Shown here: one piece after another, positions 43,051 to 52,401 of the stretch
How positions within the stretch are numbered: position 1 is the stretch's first letter
How the letters are laid out: every line of letters begins with the position of its first letter
NCBI GenBank assembly: GCA_934778205.1
Contig: CAKVOD010000002.1
Location: forward strand, 62,001 to 126,000
Length of the DNA: 64,000 nucleotides
Direction of reading: 5' to 3'
Source of the DNA: an uncultured Clostridia bacterium
GTDB lineage: Bacteria; Bacillota; Clostridia; Christensenellales; UBA1242
Made by a program: the position numbers and the translations under genes
Notes under the pieces: generated by a model
Told to the model about the DNA's origin: nothing
What the model saw: only the letters and a program-made list of their open reading frames with translations
Database searches by the model: none

Positions 43051-43079
43051 AAAAAGCACTTGCAAATGCAAGTGCTTTT
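43051..43079 (-). terminator. terminator of tRNA-Tyr
   Basis: AAAAAGCACTTGCA and TGCAAGTGCTTTT around a 2-base loop. On the minus strand it ends in TTTTT, right after the tRNA. Confidence 0.85.
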
Positions 43080-43083
43080 CATT

Positions 43084-43168
43084 TGGTGGATAGGGATGGA
43101 TTCGAACCATCGTAGTCATAGACAGCAGATTTACAGTCTGCCCCCTTTAGCCACTCGGGAACCTATCC
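43084..43168 (-). tRNA. tRNA-Tyr (anticodon GTA)
   Basis: An 85-base class II tRNA on the minus strand: acceptor GGATAGG/CCTATCC, anticodon stem GCAGA/TCTGC with loop CTGTAAA, long variable arm, T-loop TTCGAAT and encoded CCA. Confidence 0.95.
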
Positions 43169-43371
43169 ATTTGTTACTTTGGTATGATATCAAAAAAAAA
43201 CGCATTTGTCAACTGTTTTTTCAATATTTTTTTAATATTTAGTTTAAATCATTGTTTATTTTCATTATTTATTCTCATTTTAAAGATATTAAGATATATT
43301 AATATCTACAAAAGGTAAAATATAATTTCTAAAGGACTTAAAAAGTAGGTTAAATACAAAATTGCATTAAA

Positions 43372-43388
43372 AGTCAAAAAAAGGCAAA
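43372..43388 (+). promoter_or_regulatory. second, imperfect CtsR box upstream of the ctsR promoter
   Basis: AGTCAAA-AAA-AGGCAAA: one base differs from the ideal heptamer repeat. It lies 18 bases before the -35. Confidence 0.55.
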
Positions 43389-43405
43389 AATTTTTTGTAA
43401 AAGGC

Positions 43406-43434
43406 TTGACAATTAAGTGCGAAGTGATTATAAT
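43406..43434 (+). promoter_or_regulatory. consensus promoter of ctsR-clpC
   Basis: TTGACA at 43406-43411 and TATAAT at 43429-43434, spacer 17. Confidence 0.92.
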
Positions 43435-43441
43435 ATAGAAA

Positions 43442-43458
43442 AGTCAAAGATAGTCAAA
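43442..43458 (+). promoter_or_regulatory. CtsR operator
   Basis: AGTCAAA-GAT-AGTCAAA, the 7-3-7 direct repeat bound by CtsR, just downstream of the -10. This indicates autoregulation by the repressor encoded next. Confidence 0.9.
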
Positions 43459-43475
43459 CATATTTTGGAGGAATT

Positions 43476-43934
43476 ATGCAAACAATTAGTGACATCATCG
43501 AGCAGTTTTTGCTTGATGCGTTTGACGACCACAAGGAAATCGAACTTTCAAGAAATGAACTTGCTGAACATTTCAAATGCGTTCCTAGTCAAATTAACTA
43601 TGTTTTGTCGACTCGCTTTACTCTTGAAAAGGGGTATGTCATTGACAGCCAACGTGGAGGTGGTGGGTACGTCAAAATTCATAGAATTCAAATTGATGAT
43701 GATTTCAAGGATTTGATTTTTGAAAAGATAGGCGACAGTATTGATTTTGTTACTGCAAGTGGTATTCTTGAAACACTTTGTTCAAATGGTTTTTTGTCGG
43801 AAGACCAAAAGTGTTGCTTGAAAAGCGCAATTTCAGTTAAATCGTTGAAAAATCCATTTAGAATTGAAGATGAGATTCGAGCAAGAATTCTAAAAAATAC
43901 ATTGACTATGATATATAATGAAAAAGAAAAGTAA
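43476..43934 (+). CDS. ctsR: transcriptional repressor CtsR
   Basis: 152 residues. The winged helix has SDIIEQFLLDAFDDHKEIEL, CVPSQINYVLSTRF and the beta-wing QRGGGGYVKIHRI that contacts DNA. It represses clp genes at normal temperature. GGAGG precedes ATG. In Bacillus the gene is followed by mcsA and mcsB, whose kinase inactivates CtsR. Here clpC follows directly, after 14 bases. Confidence 0.95.
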   Translation: MQTISDIIEQFLLDAFDDHKEIELSRNELAEHFKCVPSQINYVLSTRFTLEKGYVIDSQRGGGGYVKIHRIQIDDDFKDLIFEKIGDSIDFVTASGILETLCSNGFLSEDQKCCLKSAISVKSLKNPFRIEDEIRARILKNTLTMIYNEKEK

Positions 43935-43948
43935 AAGGAGAATATATT

Positions 43949-46447
43949 ATGTTTTATTCATTTAATCCAACTGAAAGTGTTAAACGCGTGATAAAAAACG
44001 CATCTGAATTTGCTTTGCTACACGGTCACGACCAAATCGGTTCGGAACATTTGCTTTACGGGATTTTGTCTATCAGTGATAGTATGGCAACAAAACTTTT
44101 GAAAAATTTGGGCGTAGATAAGAATACCTATGCTGAAATTTTTGAAGAAAAAATAAATGATGGCTATAGTTTTTCGGGTTCATTTGAACCGCAATTCACG
44201 CCACGTGCAAAAGAAATTTTTAGAGTTGCACAAACTTTGTCTATGCAATTAAATCACGATTTTGTTGGCACTGAACATTTGTTGCTTGCAATAGTGATGT
44301 CGAGTGATTGCGTAGCAAATACTTTGCTTACAAGAGGGTTTCGCGTCGATTTGAATGCTTTGCGTGACCAATTGTTGGGTGTTTTGCGTGGGGGGAGTGT
44401 ATCGTTCAACGAGGCATATGACAATATGGAAAACTCCAGCAAACAAAATAATGCCATAAAAAGTCCGCTTGATGAAGAGCTGCTTTCAATGGGCAGTGAT
44501 TTGACTTTGAAGGCTAGACAAGGGAAGATTGACCCCGTCATTGGGCGTGAAGATGAAATTAATAAAATCATTGAAATACTTTGTCGAAAAACAAAGAACA
44601 ATCCTGTTTTGATTGGCGAAGCGGGCGTTGGTAAGTCTGCAGTTGTTGAAGGGTTGGCACTTGCAATTGTCAAAGGTGAAGTACCTAATTTACTGAAAGA
44701 CAAAGTCATTTATTCACTTGAAATTGGGGGATTGATGGCGGGTACCAAATATCGTGGCAGTATGGAAGAAAAATTGAAATCTGCCATCGAAAAAATTATA
44801 GCAAATAAAAACATCATTGTATTTATCGATGAAATTCACACACTTGCGCAAGCGGGTAGTGAACAAGGCGAAATCAATCCAGCAGATATGTTGAAGCCAT
44901 ACTTATCAAGAGGTGAGTTGCAAACAATTGGCGCAACTACAACAGATGAATATCGCAAGTACATTGAAAAGGATAAGGCGCTTGAACGTCGTTTTCAACC
45001 TGTTGTTGTTGAAGCGCCAACTGTTGAGCAAACTATTGCTATATTGAAAGGTTTACGCGACAGTTATGAAGCATTCCACCAAGTTTCAATTTCAGATGAA
45101 GCAATTGAAGCGGCGGCAAATTTGTCGGATAGATTTATTATGGACAGACAGTTGCCGGATAAGGCTATTGACCTAATTGACCAAGCGTGTAGCAAAGTCA
45201 AAGTCAACAATTCAATCGTTTCTAGTGATTTAAAGACAAAAATGCAACAAATCAAAGAACTTGAAAACAATAAAAATGAGGCTCTAATTCAAGAAAACTT
45301 TGAAAGGGCGGCAAAATTCCGTGATGCAATCAAAAAATTGACTGATGAAGTCGAAAAATTGCAAAAAGAAAGTGATAGCGAATATCAAAAAACTGCGAAT
45401 ACAATAACGGCTGAAGATGTTGCGGAAATAGTTTCGCAATGGACAAAGATTCCCGTCACCAAATTGACAGAATCGGAGAAAGAACGTTTGCTTAGAATGG
45501 AAGATATACTGCACAGACGTGTTATCGGGCAAGATGAGGCAGTCAATGCGGTTGCTCGTGCAATAAAAAGAGCGAGAGCAGGGTTAAAAGACCCTAAGCG
45601 CCCAATTGGTTCGTTCTTGTTCCTAGGACCAACGGGAGTGGGTAAAACCGAACTAAGTAAAGCGCTTGCTGAAGCAATGTTTGACGACGAGAATTTGATA
45701 ATTAGACTTGATATGAGTGAGTATATGGAGCAACATAGCGTTGCAAAATTGATAGGTTCTCCTCCTGGTTATGTCGGACACGATGAGGGTGGGCAACTTA
45801 CCGAAGCGGTACGAAGAAAACCATATTCGGTTGTGTTGTTTGATGAAATTGAAAAAGCGCATCCTGATGTTTTCAATATGTTGCTACAAATTCTTGACGA
45901 CGGACGTTTGACCGATTCAAAGGGGCGTGTTGTAAGTTTCAAGAATACAATTATAATTATGACAAGCAACTGCGGAATTTCAGCACTTAATGCTAAAAAA
46001 CGTATGCTTGCGCAGAATAATGCTGAACCTATGACAGATGAGCAAGTCAAAGAATTTTTGATGAATTCATTGAAAGAACATTTCAAACCTGAATTTTTGA
46101 ATCGTATTGACGTTATCACGATATTCCACGCACTTTCGCAACAGGAACTTGCGCAAGTTGCAAAGATTTTGATGAAACAACTTTGCAAAAAACTGAAAGG
46201 GCAAAATATTGAGTTGAAATTAACGGAACGAGCGCTCAAATACCTTGTCGAAAAAGGTTATGACCAAGAATTTGGGGCAAGACCATTAAGAAGGGTTATT
46301 GAACATGAAATTGAAGATAAACTTGCCGAACTCATTTTGGAAAATGATTTGAAGCCAACCGATAGTGTGATTGTTGATGTCGAAAATAATGGATTAAAAT
46401 TAAAGATAAAAGCACCAACGGCAACGGACAAAGAAAATAATAAATAA
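43949..46447 (+). CDS. clpC: Clp protease ATPase subunit ClpC
   Basis: 832 residues: Clp_N repeats (1-150), AAA-1 with GEAGVGKSAVVEGLA and FIDEIHTLAQAG, a middle domain with a UVR-like stretch FERAAKFRDAIKKL, AAA-2 with GPTGVGKTELSKAL and FDEIEKAHPD, and a C-terminal D2-small domain. It unfolds proteins for ClpP. It shares the CtsR-controlled promoter with ctsR. Confidence 0.97.
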   Translation: MFYSFNPTESVKRVIKNASEFALLHGHDQIGSEHLLYGILSISDSMATKLLKNLGVDKNTYAEIFEEKINDGYSFSGSFEPQFTPRAKEIFRVAQTLSMQLNHDFVGTEHLLLAIVMSSDCVANTLLTRGFRVDLNALRDQLLGVLRGGSVSFNEAYDNMENSSKQNNAIKSPLDEELLSMGSDLTLKARQGKIDPVIGREDEINKIIEILCRKTKNNPVLIGEAGVGKSAVVEGLALAIVKGEVPNLLKDKVIYSLEIGGLMAGTKYRGSMEEKLKSAIEKIIANKNIIVFIDEIHTLAQAGSEQGEINPADMLKPYLSRGELQTIGATTTDEYRKYIEKDKALERRFQPVVVEAPTVEQTIAILKGLRDSYEAFHQVSISDEAIEAAANLSDRFIMDRQLPDKAIDLIDQACSKVKVNNSIVSSDLKTKMQQIKELENNKNEALIQENFERAAKFRDAIKKLTDEVEKLQKESDSEYQKTANTITAEDVAEIVSQWTKIPVTKLTESEKERLLRMEDILHRRVIGQDEAVNAVARAIKRARAGLKDPKRPIGSFLFLGPTGVGKTELSKALAEAMFDDENLIIRLDMSEYMEQHSVAKLIGSPPGYVGHDEGGQLTEAVRRKPYSVVLFDEIEKAHPDVFNMLLQILDDGRLTDSKGRVVSFKNTIIIMTSNCGISALNAKKRMLAQNNAEPMTDEQVKEFLMNSLKEHFKPEFLNRIDVITIFHALSQQELAQVAKILMKQLCKKLKGQNIELKLTERALKYLVEKGYDQEFGARPLRRVIEHEIEDKLAELILENDLKPTDSVIVDVENNGLKLKIKAPTATDKENNK

Positions 46448-46590
46448 GTAGTTTTTCTAATTGAGTTTTACGATGTTTGGATAAGATTGATTGATGGACT
46501 TAATTTGAATAACATTAAGTGCAAAAATCAAAAAGTTTTGTTAGAAAAATTTAATAAGCATTAGAATTTAAGTTGTTTTATAATAGATAA

Positions 46591-46649
46591 AAACACCACA
46601 CGAAATGAAGTGAACCCTGCAGGGGCACATCAAAGTGCGGTGTTTTTTA
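46591..46649. terminator. nested-hairpin terminator (copy 2), between clpC and the Asn-rich gene
   Basis: Outer arms AAAACACCACAC and GTGCGGTGTTTTTT enclose TGAAGTGAACCC-TGCA-GGGGCACATCA (46607-46633). U-runs exist on both strands, so it can end both convergent transcripts. It shares its core with 30497-30562. Confidence 0.8.
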
Positions 46650-46671
46650 TATGTTTCCTATAATTTTAGCA

Positions 46672-48621
46672 CTAATTGTTTTGTAAAAGTGGATTTGTGT
46701 TTGGAAAATTTGAATTTTTTATGCTCGTTGGCGGAGTTGTTTTTTTGTCCGATGTAGGTTTTAAATCCTTTTTCAATTCATCTGTGCTACTTGTAATTTT
46801 TTTATAGTCAGAATTTGGTTGGGTTTGTGCTTCTGGAGTTGGAAGTGTGCTAGTTTCATTCGTAGAGATATTCATGTCGGTACGTGAATTTTTTATAGAC
46901 GCATTGCTGTTTGTGTTAATAGGGTTAGTTTCGCGCACATAGATTCTATTTTCAAAGTTATTATTTGTTCCCGCATTATTACTTGTTGTATTTTTGTTGG
47001 GAGTATATGCTGTGTTGTTGACGTTGCTATTCACATTGTCGTTTTTTGTTGAGTTTGACGTTACAAGGGGTTTATCACTATTAGTTGTATTTACATTAAT
47101 AGTGTTTTTATTGATTAGATTCGTTTGATTGGTGTTATTATCAACAACTGAAGGACGATTTGTAGCGCCAGAATTTTTTGCATCAGTGAGAATTTGCGTA
47201 ATCGTGTCAATACAGTTTACTGCTTGATTCATCAAGTCTGAACGTTGTTCAAACGTTTCAAAAATTTTAGCAAAACTACGATCGTAATTTGTGTTGTTGA
47301 AATCTAATTCAAGATTAAAGCCAAAGCGTGACAATTCGTTACTATTTAGATTATAAAGTTGTTGTGAAATCTCATACAATCGGTTTGCTTGAGTGTCAAG
47401 TTGTTGTTTTTGTGTTTCAGTAAGCGAAACGTTATCAAAATTGTCATTTTCAATCATTCTTAATGCTTCGTCAGTCGTATTTCTTAGATTGATTGAAACT
47501 TGTCTAATGCTTGCGTTGCCATTTGAATCACTGTTTGCAATTTCTTTTATTTGGAATGCTAGAAATGCGATTTGATTTTGACTGTCAGCGTCAAAAATGT
47601 GTTGATAAGTGAAATTGTTTTCATTATTGTCATATGTCTTTGCAAAAGAACGATTTTGTATGTCAAACAAACGGGAATTGTCGCTATCTATGCGCCTTTT
47701 AGGAAGATTATTGTTCGTCCTTGAAGTACTATTGATTGTTTGTGAGTTGTTTTTTGAAGTAGCAAAATCGTTGTCTATGCGTCTGTCTGCGCTATTATTG
47801 ATATTGTTTTCATTAATTCTTGAATCGAATGTGCGTTTAGTTGCGCCTGTTTCGCTTGCTTTGTCACGATTGATTGTTGAATTTGGTATTTGATTATTGT
47901 TGTTGTAATATATATTTTTATTTGAGTTTCCGTTCAATTCATTAGTTTGACGATTTGTAATTTGATTGTCAGTGGTTTTATTTATTTTGTTTGAATAGTC
48001 ATTGTTTGTTTGGTTAGTCAATGTTTTTGATTGACTTTTGATTTGATTATTATTGGTTACTGTATTGTTGACATTATTATTGTTTATTGTGCTTCTATTC
48101 ATAGAAGTATTTTGTCTGTAAGTGTCAAGATTTGAATATTTCGGCGTAGTCAAAGGTTCTCTGTATGTGTTGACATTAGAGCGACCATTGTTCGTAGGGT
48201 AAGCATAAGTGTTGACATTGCCATTGTTGTTGCCATTGGTGGCGTTTGAAGTATATGCGCCATTGACACCATTTGGGGCATTGTTCATATTTTGATAAAC
48301 ATTACCATAGGCATCTGCACAATTGCCGTTTGCGCAGTTGTTGTAATTTAATGGGTTATTTGCATTATTGTTTGCAATACCATTGTTCAAAGTATAATTG
48401 TCATTAGTGTTTACATTGTTTTGATTGAGGTTGACATTTGTTTGAGCGTCAGTATTTTGTTTTGAAACAAATTTTGCGTTTGAATCATTTTCTTTTATGA
48501 CTGTACCGCTGTTTTGCAATAGTTCAACTGCTGTATCGCGGTTCAAAATTGCCGAACCTCCACCAACTAATGTAGTAACGCCTAGCACGCTTGCTAGACA
48601 AATTGATATAAATTTTTTCAT
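46672..48621 (-). CDS. exported Asn-rich low-complexity protein
   Basis: 649 residues from ATG 48621, which has GGAGG 5 bases upstream (a second in-frame ATG at 48633 lies before that site). An N-terminal signal segment (FISICLASVLGVTTLVGGGSA) is followed by about 300 residues dominated by Asn, Thr, Gln and Ser, a folded-looking helical core (about 330-480: AFLAFQIKEIANSD, MIENDNFDNVSLTETQKQQL, LNSNELSRFGFNLELDFNN), and another Asn/Thr-rich tail. I recognise no domain. The composition resembles prion-like or spore-coat proteins. The spoVA genes lie divergently upstream. Confidence 0.75.
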   Translation of the reverse strand: MKKFISICLASVLGVTTLVGGGSAILNRDTAVELLQNSGTVIKENDSNAKFVSKQNTDAQTNVNLNQNNVNTNDNYTLNNGIANNNANNPLNYNNCANGNCADAYGNVYQNMNNAPNGVNGAYTSNATNGNNNGNVNTYAYPTNNGRSNVNTYREPLTTPKYSNLDTYRQNTSMNRSTINNNNVNNTVTNNNQIKSQSKTLTNQTNNDYSNKINKTTDNQITNRQTNELNGNSNKNIYYNNNNQIPNSTINRDKASETGATKRTFDSRINENNINNSADRRIDNDFATSKNNSQTINSTSRTNNNLPKRRIDSDNSRLFDIQNRSFAKTYDNNENNFTYQHIFDADSQNQIAFLAFQIKEIANSDSNGNASIRQVSINLRNTTDEALRMIENDNFDNVSLTETQKQQLDTQANRLYEISQQLYNLNSNELSRFGFNLELDFNNTNYDRSFAKIFETFEQRSDLMNQAVNCIDTITQILTDAKNSGATNRPSVVDNNTNQTNLINKNTINVNTTNSDKPLVTSNSTKNDNVNSNVNNTAYTPNKNTTSNNAGTNNNFENRIYVRETNPINTNSNASIKNSRTDMNISTNETSTLPTPEAQTQPNSDYKKITSSTDELKKDLKPTSDKKTTPPTSIKNSNFPNTNPLLQNN

Positions 48622-48743
48622 AATTTCCTCCAAAATGTTTCTTTATTATTTGTAGTTTTTTAAAAAATATTAATTTTTTTTCATTTTTTTTCATTTCGTG
48701 ATTAAATACTTAGTTTGTGGCAAAAATTTTGGTGTGAGGAATT

Positions 48744-49199
48744 ATGAATAAAAGTGAAAGAGATGAAAGGTATAATGCTTATGTTGAGTCAAAAATTCCT
48801 AAAACGCATAGTTTTCCGTCATTGTTTTATGCATTTGTTATTGGCGGACTAATTTGTGTATTGGGGCAAACCATAAAGGACGCGCTACTTACCATATTTG
48901 AAACAATGACACCGCAGGAAGCTAGCAACTGGGCTTTGATTGGGCTCATATTTTTGGCGTCACTATTGACAGGGTTGGGCGTCTTTGATGATATTGGTGC
49001 AATTGCGGGGGCGGGAACCATTGTGCCTATCACTGGTTTTTCAAACTCAATTGCAAGTCCTGCGCTTGAGTTCAAAAAAGAGGGCTTTATCTTTGGAATG
49101 TGTGCAAAAATGTTTATTGTAGCAGGTCCAGTCATCGTTAATGGTGTTGTTGCAAGCATAATTGTTGGATTGATTTATCTTATTATTGGAGCGTTTTGA
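48744..49199 (+). CDS. spoVAC: stage V sporulation protein AC
   Basis: 151 residues with four to five membrane helices and the SpoVAC pattern SFPSLFYAFVIGGLICVLGQ, LTGLGVFDDIGAIAGAGTIV, PITGFSNSIASPALEF and KEGFIFGMCAKMF. Part of the forespore-membrane channel that imports dipicolinic acid and acts as a mechanosensitive channel in germination. GTGAGG precedes ATG. spoVAD starts 1 base after the stop. Confidence 0.95.
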   Translation: MNKSERDERYNAYVESKIPKTHSFPSLFYAFVIGGLICVLGQTIKDALLTIFETMTPQEASNWALIGLIFLASLLTGLGVFDDIGAIAGAGTIVPITGFSNSIASPALEFKKEGFIFGMCAKMFIVAGPVIVNGVVASIIVGLIYLIIGAF

Positions 49200-49200
49200 T

Positions 49201-50232
49201 ATGTTGAAAGAAAAGAAGAAGAATAAGCAAACAGTATTTTTCAAAAATGCACCTAGAATCATATCATCTTATTCAATTGCGGGGCCAAAGGAATCAAAGA
49301 GTGTTTTTGCACCATATTTTGACTTTGTCCTTGAAGATGACTTATGGGGTGCTGATTCCTATGAAAAAACTGAAAGGAAAATGCTTGAACATGTGGTATT
49401 CAATGCGATTGAGAGAGCGGGCAAGAACCCCGCTGATGTTGACGCGTTAATATGTGGCGATTTGTTGAACCAAATCATTAGTTCAAGTTTTACAGCAAGA
49501 AAATTCGACACGACATATATTGGATTGTTTGGTGCTTGTTCAACTATGGCGGAATCACTGGCAGTCGGTGCTTGTCTTGTTGATGGGGGATATTTTGACA
49601 CTGTTGCTTGTGCGACAGCAAGTCATTTTTCATCCGTTGAACGCCAGTTTCGTTTTCCACTTGAACTTGGCACACAACGCCCGCCAACAGCGCAGTGGAC
49701 TGTCACAGGTGGCGGATGCTCGGTTTTGTCTACAAAAGGAGAGGGCGTCAAAATAAGTATGGCTACTTTTGGAAAGGTTACGGACTTTGATGTAATTGAC
49801 GCAAACAATATGGGCGCAGCAATGGCGCCTGCGGCTATGTCAACATTGCTTGCGCATTTTGTAAATACAGATACGACACCCGATGATTACGATTTGATAG
49901 TCACTGGAGATTTGGGAAAACTGGGTAGTGAAATATTGATTGACCTAATGGAATACAACGGCTATAAATTGGGACAAAATTATATGGATTGCGGACACTG
50001 CATTTTTACCAGTGACCAACATACTTTTATGGGTGGGTCTGGGTGCGGATGCAGTGCGCTTGTTCTCAATTCATTTTTGCTTAAGAAAATGCTGAAAGGT
50101 GACTATAAAAAAGTACTTTTTATGGCAACGGGTGCATTGCTTAGTCCTACGTCCAGTTTTCAAGGCGAATCTATACCTGGGATTGCGCACGCAATTGTTT
50201 TTGAGAGTGGGAAAGGAGAAAATAATGTTTGA
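49201..50232 (+). CDS. spoVAD: stage V sporulation protein AD
   Basis: 343 residues with a thiolase-like fold: TVFFKNAPRIISSYSIAGPK, a cysteine at LFGACSTMAESLAVGA, and TGDLGKLGSEILIDLM. SpoVAD binds dipicolinic acid. ATG 49201 has GGAG 9 bases upstream; the frame from 49186 overlaps spoVAC. Eight bases overlap spoVAE. Confidence 0.95.
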   Translation: MLKEKKKNKQTVFFKNAPRIISSYSIAGPKESKSVFAPYFDFVLEDDLWGADSYEKTERKMLEHVVFNAIERAGKNPADVDALICGDLLNQIISSSFTARKFDTTYIGLFGACSTMAESLAVGACLVDGGYFDTVACATASHFSSVERQFRFPLELGTQRPPTAQWTVTGGGCSVLSTKGEGVKISMATFGKVTDFDVIDANNMGAAMAPAAMSTLLAHFVNTDTTPDDYDLIVTGDLGKLGSEILIDLMEYNGYKLGQNYMDCGHCIFTSDQHTFMGGSGCGCSALVLNSFLLKKMLKGDYKKVLFMATGALLSPTSSFQGESIPGIAHAIVFESGKGENNV

Positions 50233-50599
50233 TTTGATGCTATATTTAAAAGTTTTTCTTGTTGGTGGCTTTATTTGTATGGTTGCACAAATTCTTATCA
50301 TCAAAACAAGAATGACTTCGGCGAGGATACTTGTTTTATTTGTTACACTTGGAGTATTCTTTGAAGCGATTGGCATATATCAACCACTGATAGAATTTGC
50401 CGATTGTGGCGCAACCATTCCAATTGTAGGGTTTGGGAAAACGCTTGCTGAAGGGGCTATTGTTGGTGCGCAAGAAAGCGGACTAATAGGAGTATTCACA
50501 GGTGGACTTGAAAAGACAGCGGGCGGAATTGCAGCTGCGGTTGGATTTGCATATTTGTTTGCGTTAATATTTGATGCTAAAACAAAAAGGAATATGTGA
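50225..50599 (+). CDS. spoVAE: stage V sporulation protein AE
   Basis: 124 residues with three to four membrane helices: LKVFLVGGFICMVAQILIIK, TSARILVLFVTLGVFFEAIG, FADCGATIPIVGFGKTLAEG. AAAGGAG precedes ATG 50225. Completes the AC-AD-AE trio usual in Clostridia. The AA, AB and AF genes of B. subtilis are not here. Confidence 0.94.
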   Translation: MFDLMLYLKVFLVGGFICMVAQILIIKTRMTSARILVLFVTLGVFFEAIGIYQPLIEFADCGATIPIVGFGKTLAEGAIVGAQESGLIGVFTGGLEKTAGGIAAAVGFAYLFALIFDAKTKRNM

Positions 50600-50663
50600 T
50601 TGATTATTGCTTGTTACAATTACTTTGAAAATTATTTGAAACGTTTTATTTGTTTGTGTAACT

Positions 50664-50690
50664 AGCGGAGCGAAATGCTCTGCTTTTATA
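50664..50690 (+). terminator. terminator of the spoVA operon
   Basis: AGCGGAGC (50664-50671) pairs with GCTCTGCT (50677-50684), followed by TTTATAT. Confidence 0.7.
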
Positions 50691-50727
50691 TGTAAATTTT
50701 AAAATTAACAAAGCATATATATAGTAT

Positions 50728-51423
50728 ATGAAAAAAAATTGTAAAGTGGGGAAGGTTAGCACGCGTGATATAAAGCACAAAAAATACAAGCGAATTTTAG
50801 TGTTTTTGCTTGTATTGTTAGTTATTGCAGGTATCATAATGCTATACTTTGATAGATATGTGAACCCCGTTATTTTGACAACGAGTGAAACAAAAGTTAA
50901 AATGTTGACGTCGCGTGCAGTAAATTCAGCAATCTCTGAAATATTAAATAATAACAATATATATGACGAACTTGTAACAATCACGCAAGATAGTGGAGGA
51001 AATATCTCTATGATTCAAGCGAACGCGGTTTCAATCAACAGATTGTCAAAAGACATATCGCGACTTGCACTTGTTAAGATTGAATCAATTGGCGATCAAG
51101 GCATAAGTATTCCTCTTGGTTCGTTTACAGGAATGCCTATTTTGATGGGACGCGGGCCAGAGGTGTTGATAAAAATTGTTCCAATTGGAACGCTTGATTG
51201 CATATTCAAATCTGAATTCGTGTCAGCGGGAATAAATCAAACGGTCCATCGAATTTATCTTGAAGTGTCTTCAGTTGTCAATTTGATATTGCCAATTTTT
51301 GATGACCCTGTGCAAACATATACACAAGTGTTGATATGTGAAAGTGTCATTGTGGGTACTGTTCCTGACTTTTATTTTAGCAATGCGATGGGTTCTTTGT
51401 TAGACCTTGTACCTAAAACATAG
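50728..51423 (+). CDS. yunB: sporulation protein YunB
   Basis: 231 residues. A basic N-terminus, one membrane helix (24-42), then an extracytoplasmic domain with ETKVKMLTSRAVNSAISEIL, ALVKIESIGDQGISIPLGSF, and GRGPEVLIKIVPIGTLDC. The family is sigma-E-dependent in B. subtilis. No ribosome binding site is obvious; the sequence TATATAGTATATG ends at the start codon. Confidence 0.88.
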   Translation: MKKNCKVGKVSTRDIKHKKYKRILVFLLVLLVIAGIIMLYFDRYVNPVILTTSETKVKMLTSRAVNSAISEILNNNNIYDELVTITQDSGGNISMIQANAVSINRLSKDISRLALVKIESIGDQGISIPLGSFTGMPILMGRGPEVLIKIVPIGTLDCIFKSEFVSAGINQTVHRIYLEVSSVVNLILPIFDDPVQTYTQVLICESVIVGTVPDFYFSNAMGSLLDLVPKT

Positions 51424-51460
51424 ACCTTGATTTATAATTATAAAAACAATATCACATACT

Positions 51461-51498
51461 AAATATAGTGTATTCTAATTGTAGAATACACTATATTT
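51461..51498. terminator. 17-bp inverted repeat between convergent yunB and the RluA-family gene
   Basis: AAATATAGTGTATTCTA (51461-51477) and TAGAATACACTATATTT (51482-51498), loop of 4. U-rich tract on the plus strand, so it is probably a terminator. It holds the stop of the minus-strand gene. Confidence 0.75.
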
Positions 51499-52303
51499 TG
51501 ATTTTTATTAATTTGTTAGAATATGGATGTATGAATAGCATTTTATAGCAACGCAGGTAAAATATGACATCTTGAGTTTTGCAGTTAGGATTATACTTAG
51601 TGTCGTCGATAAGGGGGTGCCCAATATACGAAAAATGACAACGAATTTGATTTGTTCTACCATAAATCAAATTACAGCGAACTAAGGAAATCCCATTTTT
51701 ATACCCCAGTCTTTTATAGTATGTAATTGCTGGCAATCCGTTTTTGTCAACTACGCGTTTGCATTGACTTTCATCGTCAATGATTGGCGCATCAATACAT
51801 CCACGTCGCGCTGTTTTGCCTTCAACTTTTGCTATATACCATTTTTGAATGTTACCACCTTCAATCAGTAGATTTTCAGTTACAACATCTTTTGCAATAA
51901 CAACAAGTCCCGTCGTGTGCGCGTCAAGACGATTTAGGGCGCGGAAAACACAATTTTTGCCTAGGTAATTCACAACTTGTGACGCAAGCGAGTCATTGAA
52001 ATTGTGGCTCGGAATAGTAGGCAATTTGTTTGGTTTGTCGACAATCAAAATATATTCATCTTCAAATACGATTTTTAATGGTTTGTTTGAAAGTGGAACC
52101 GCAGTTTGTGGTTTGGGTTCTTTTAAGTCTATACACAATATTTTATTTTTATGTATCGTGTCCGTCATTATTGCGGGCGTATTATCAATTTTCATAATGC
52201 CTAGTTCTTTTGCAAGTTTTGTTAGGGTTCGCTTTGACAGACCTTTAAACTTCAAAAATTCCTTGATTTTGCAAGTTTTGTATTTGTTTTTTAAATAAAT
52301 CAT
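51491..52303 (-). CDS. RluA-family pseudouridine synthase
   Basis: 270 residues. RALNRLDAHTTGLVVIAKD contains the catalytic Asp of the RluA family, with later GCIDAPIIDDE and YGRTNQIRCHFSYIGHPL. The first 75 residues are an S4-like RNA-binding part (IKEFLKFKGLSKRTLTKLAK). It modifies rRNA or tRNA uridines; the exact target cannot be read from sequence. Confidence 0.9.
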   Translation of the reverse strand: MIYLKNKYKTCKIKEFLKFKGLSKRTLTKLAKELGIMKIDNTPAIMTDTIHKNKILCIDLKEPKPQTAVPLSNKPLKIVFEDEYILIVDKPNKLPTIPSHNFNDSLASQVVNYLGKNCVFRALNRLDAHTTGLVVIAKDVVTENLLIEGGNIQKWYIAKVEGKTARRGCIDAPIIDDESQCKRVVDKNGLPAITYYKRLGYKNGISLVRCNLIYGRTNQIRCHFSYIGHPLIDDTKYNPNCKTQDVIFYLRCYKMLFIHPYSNKLIKIKI

Positions 52304-52401
52304 AACTAATTGTATATTAATTTTTAAAACTTGTCAATAAAAATTGACTTTTCAAGCAAAATAATATAAACTATAATAACTTTTTTATTTGTGAGGATAT
52401 A

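Noticed and set aside
43060..43242. 60-residue ORF across tRNA-Tyr
   Set aside because: It translates the tRNA and terminator in antisense; no start signals.
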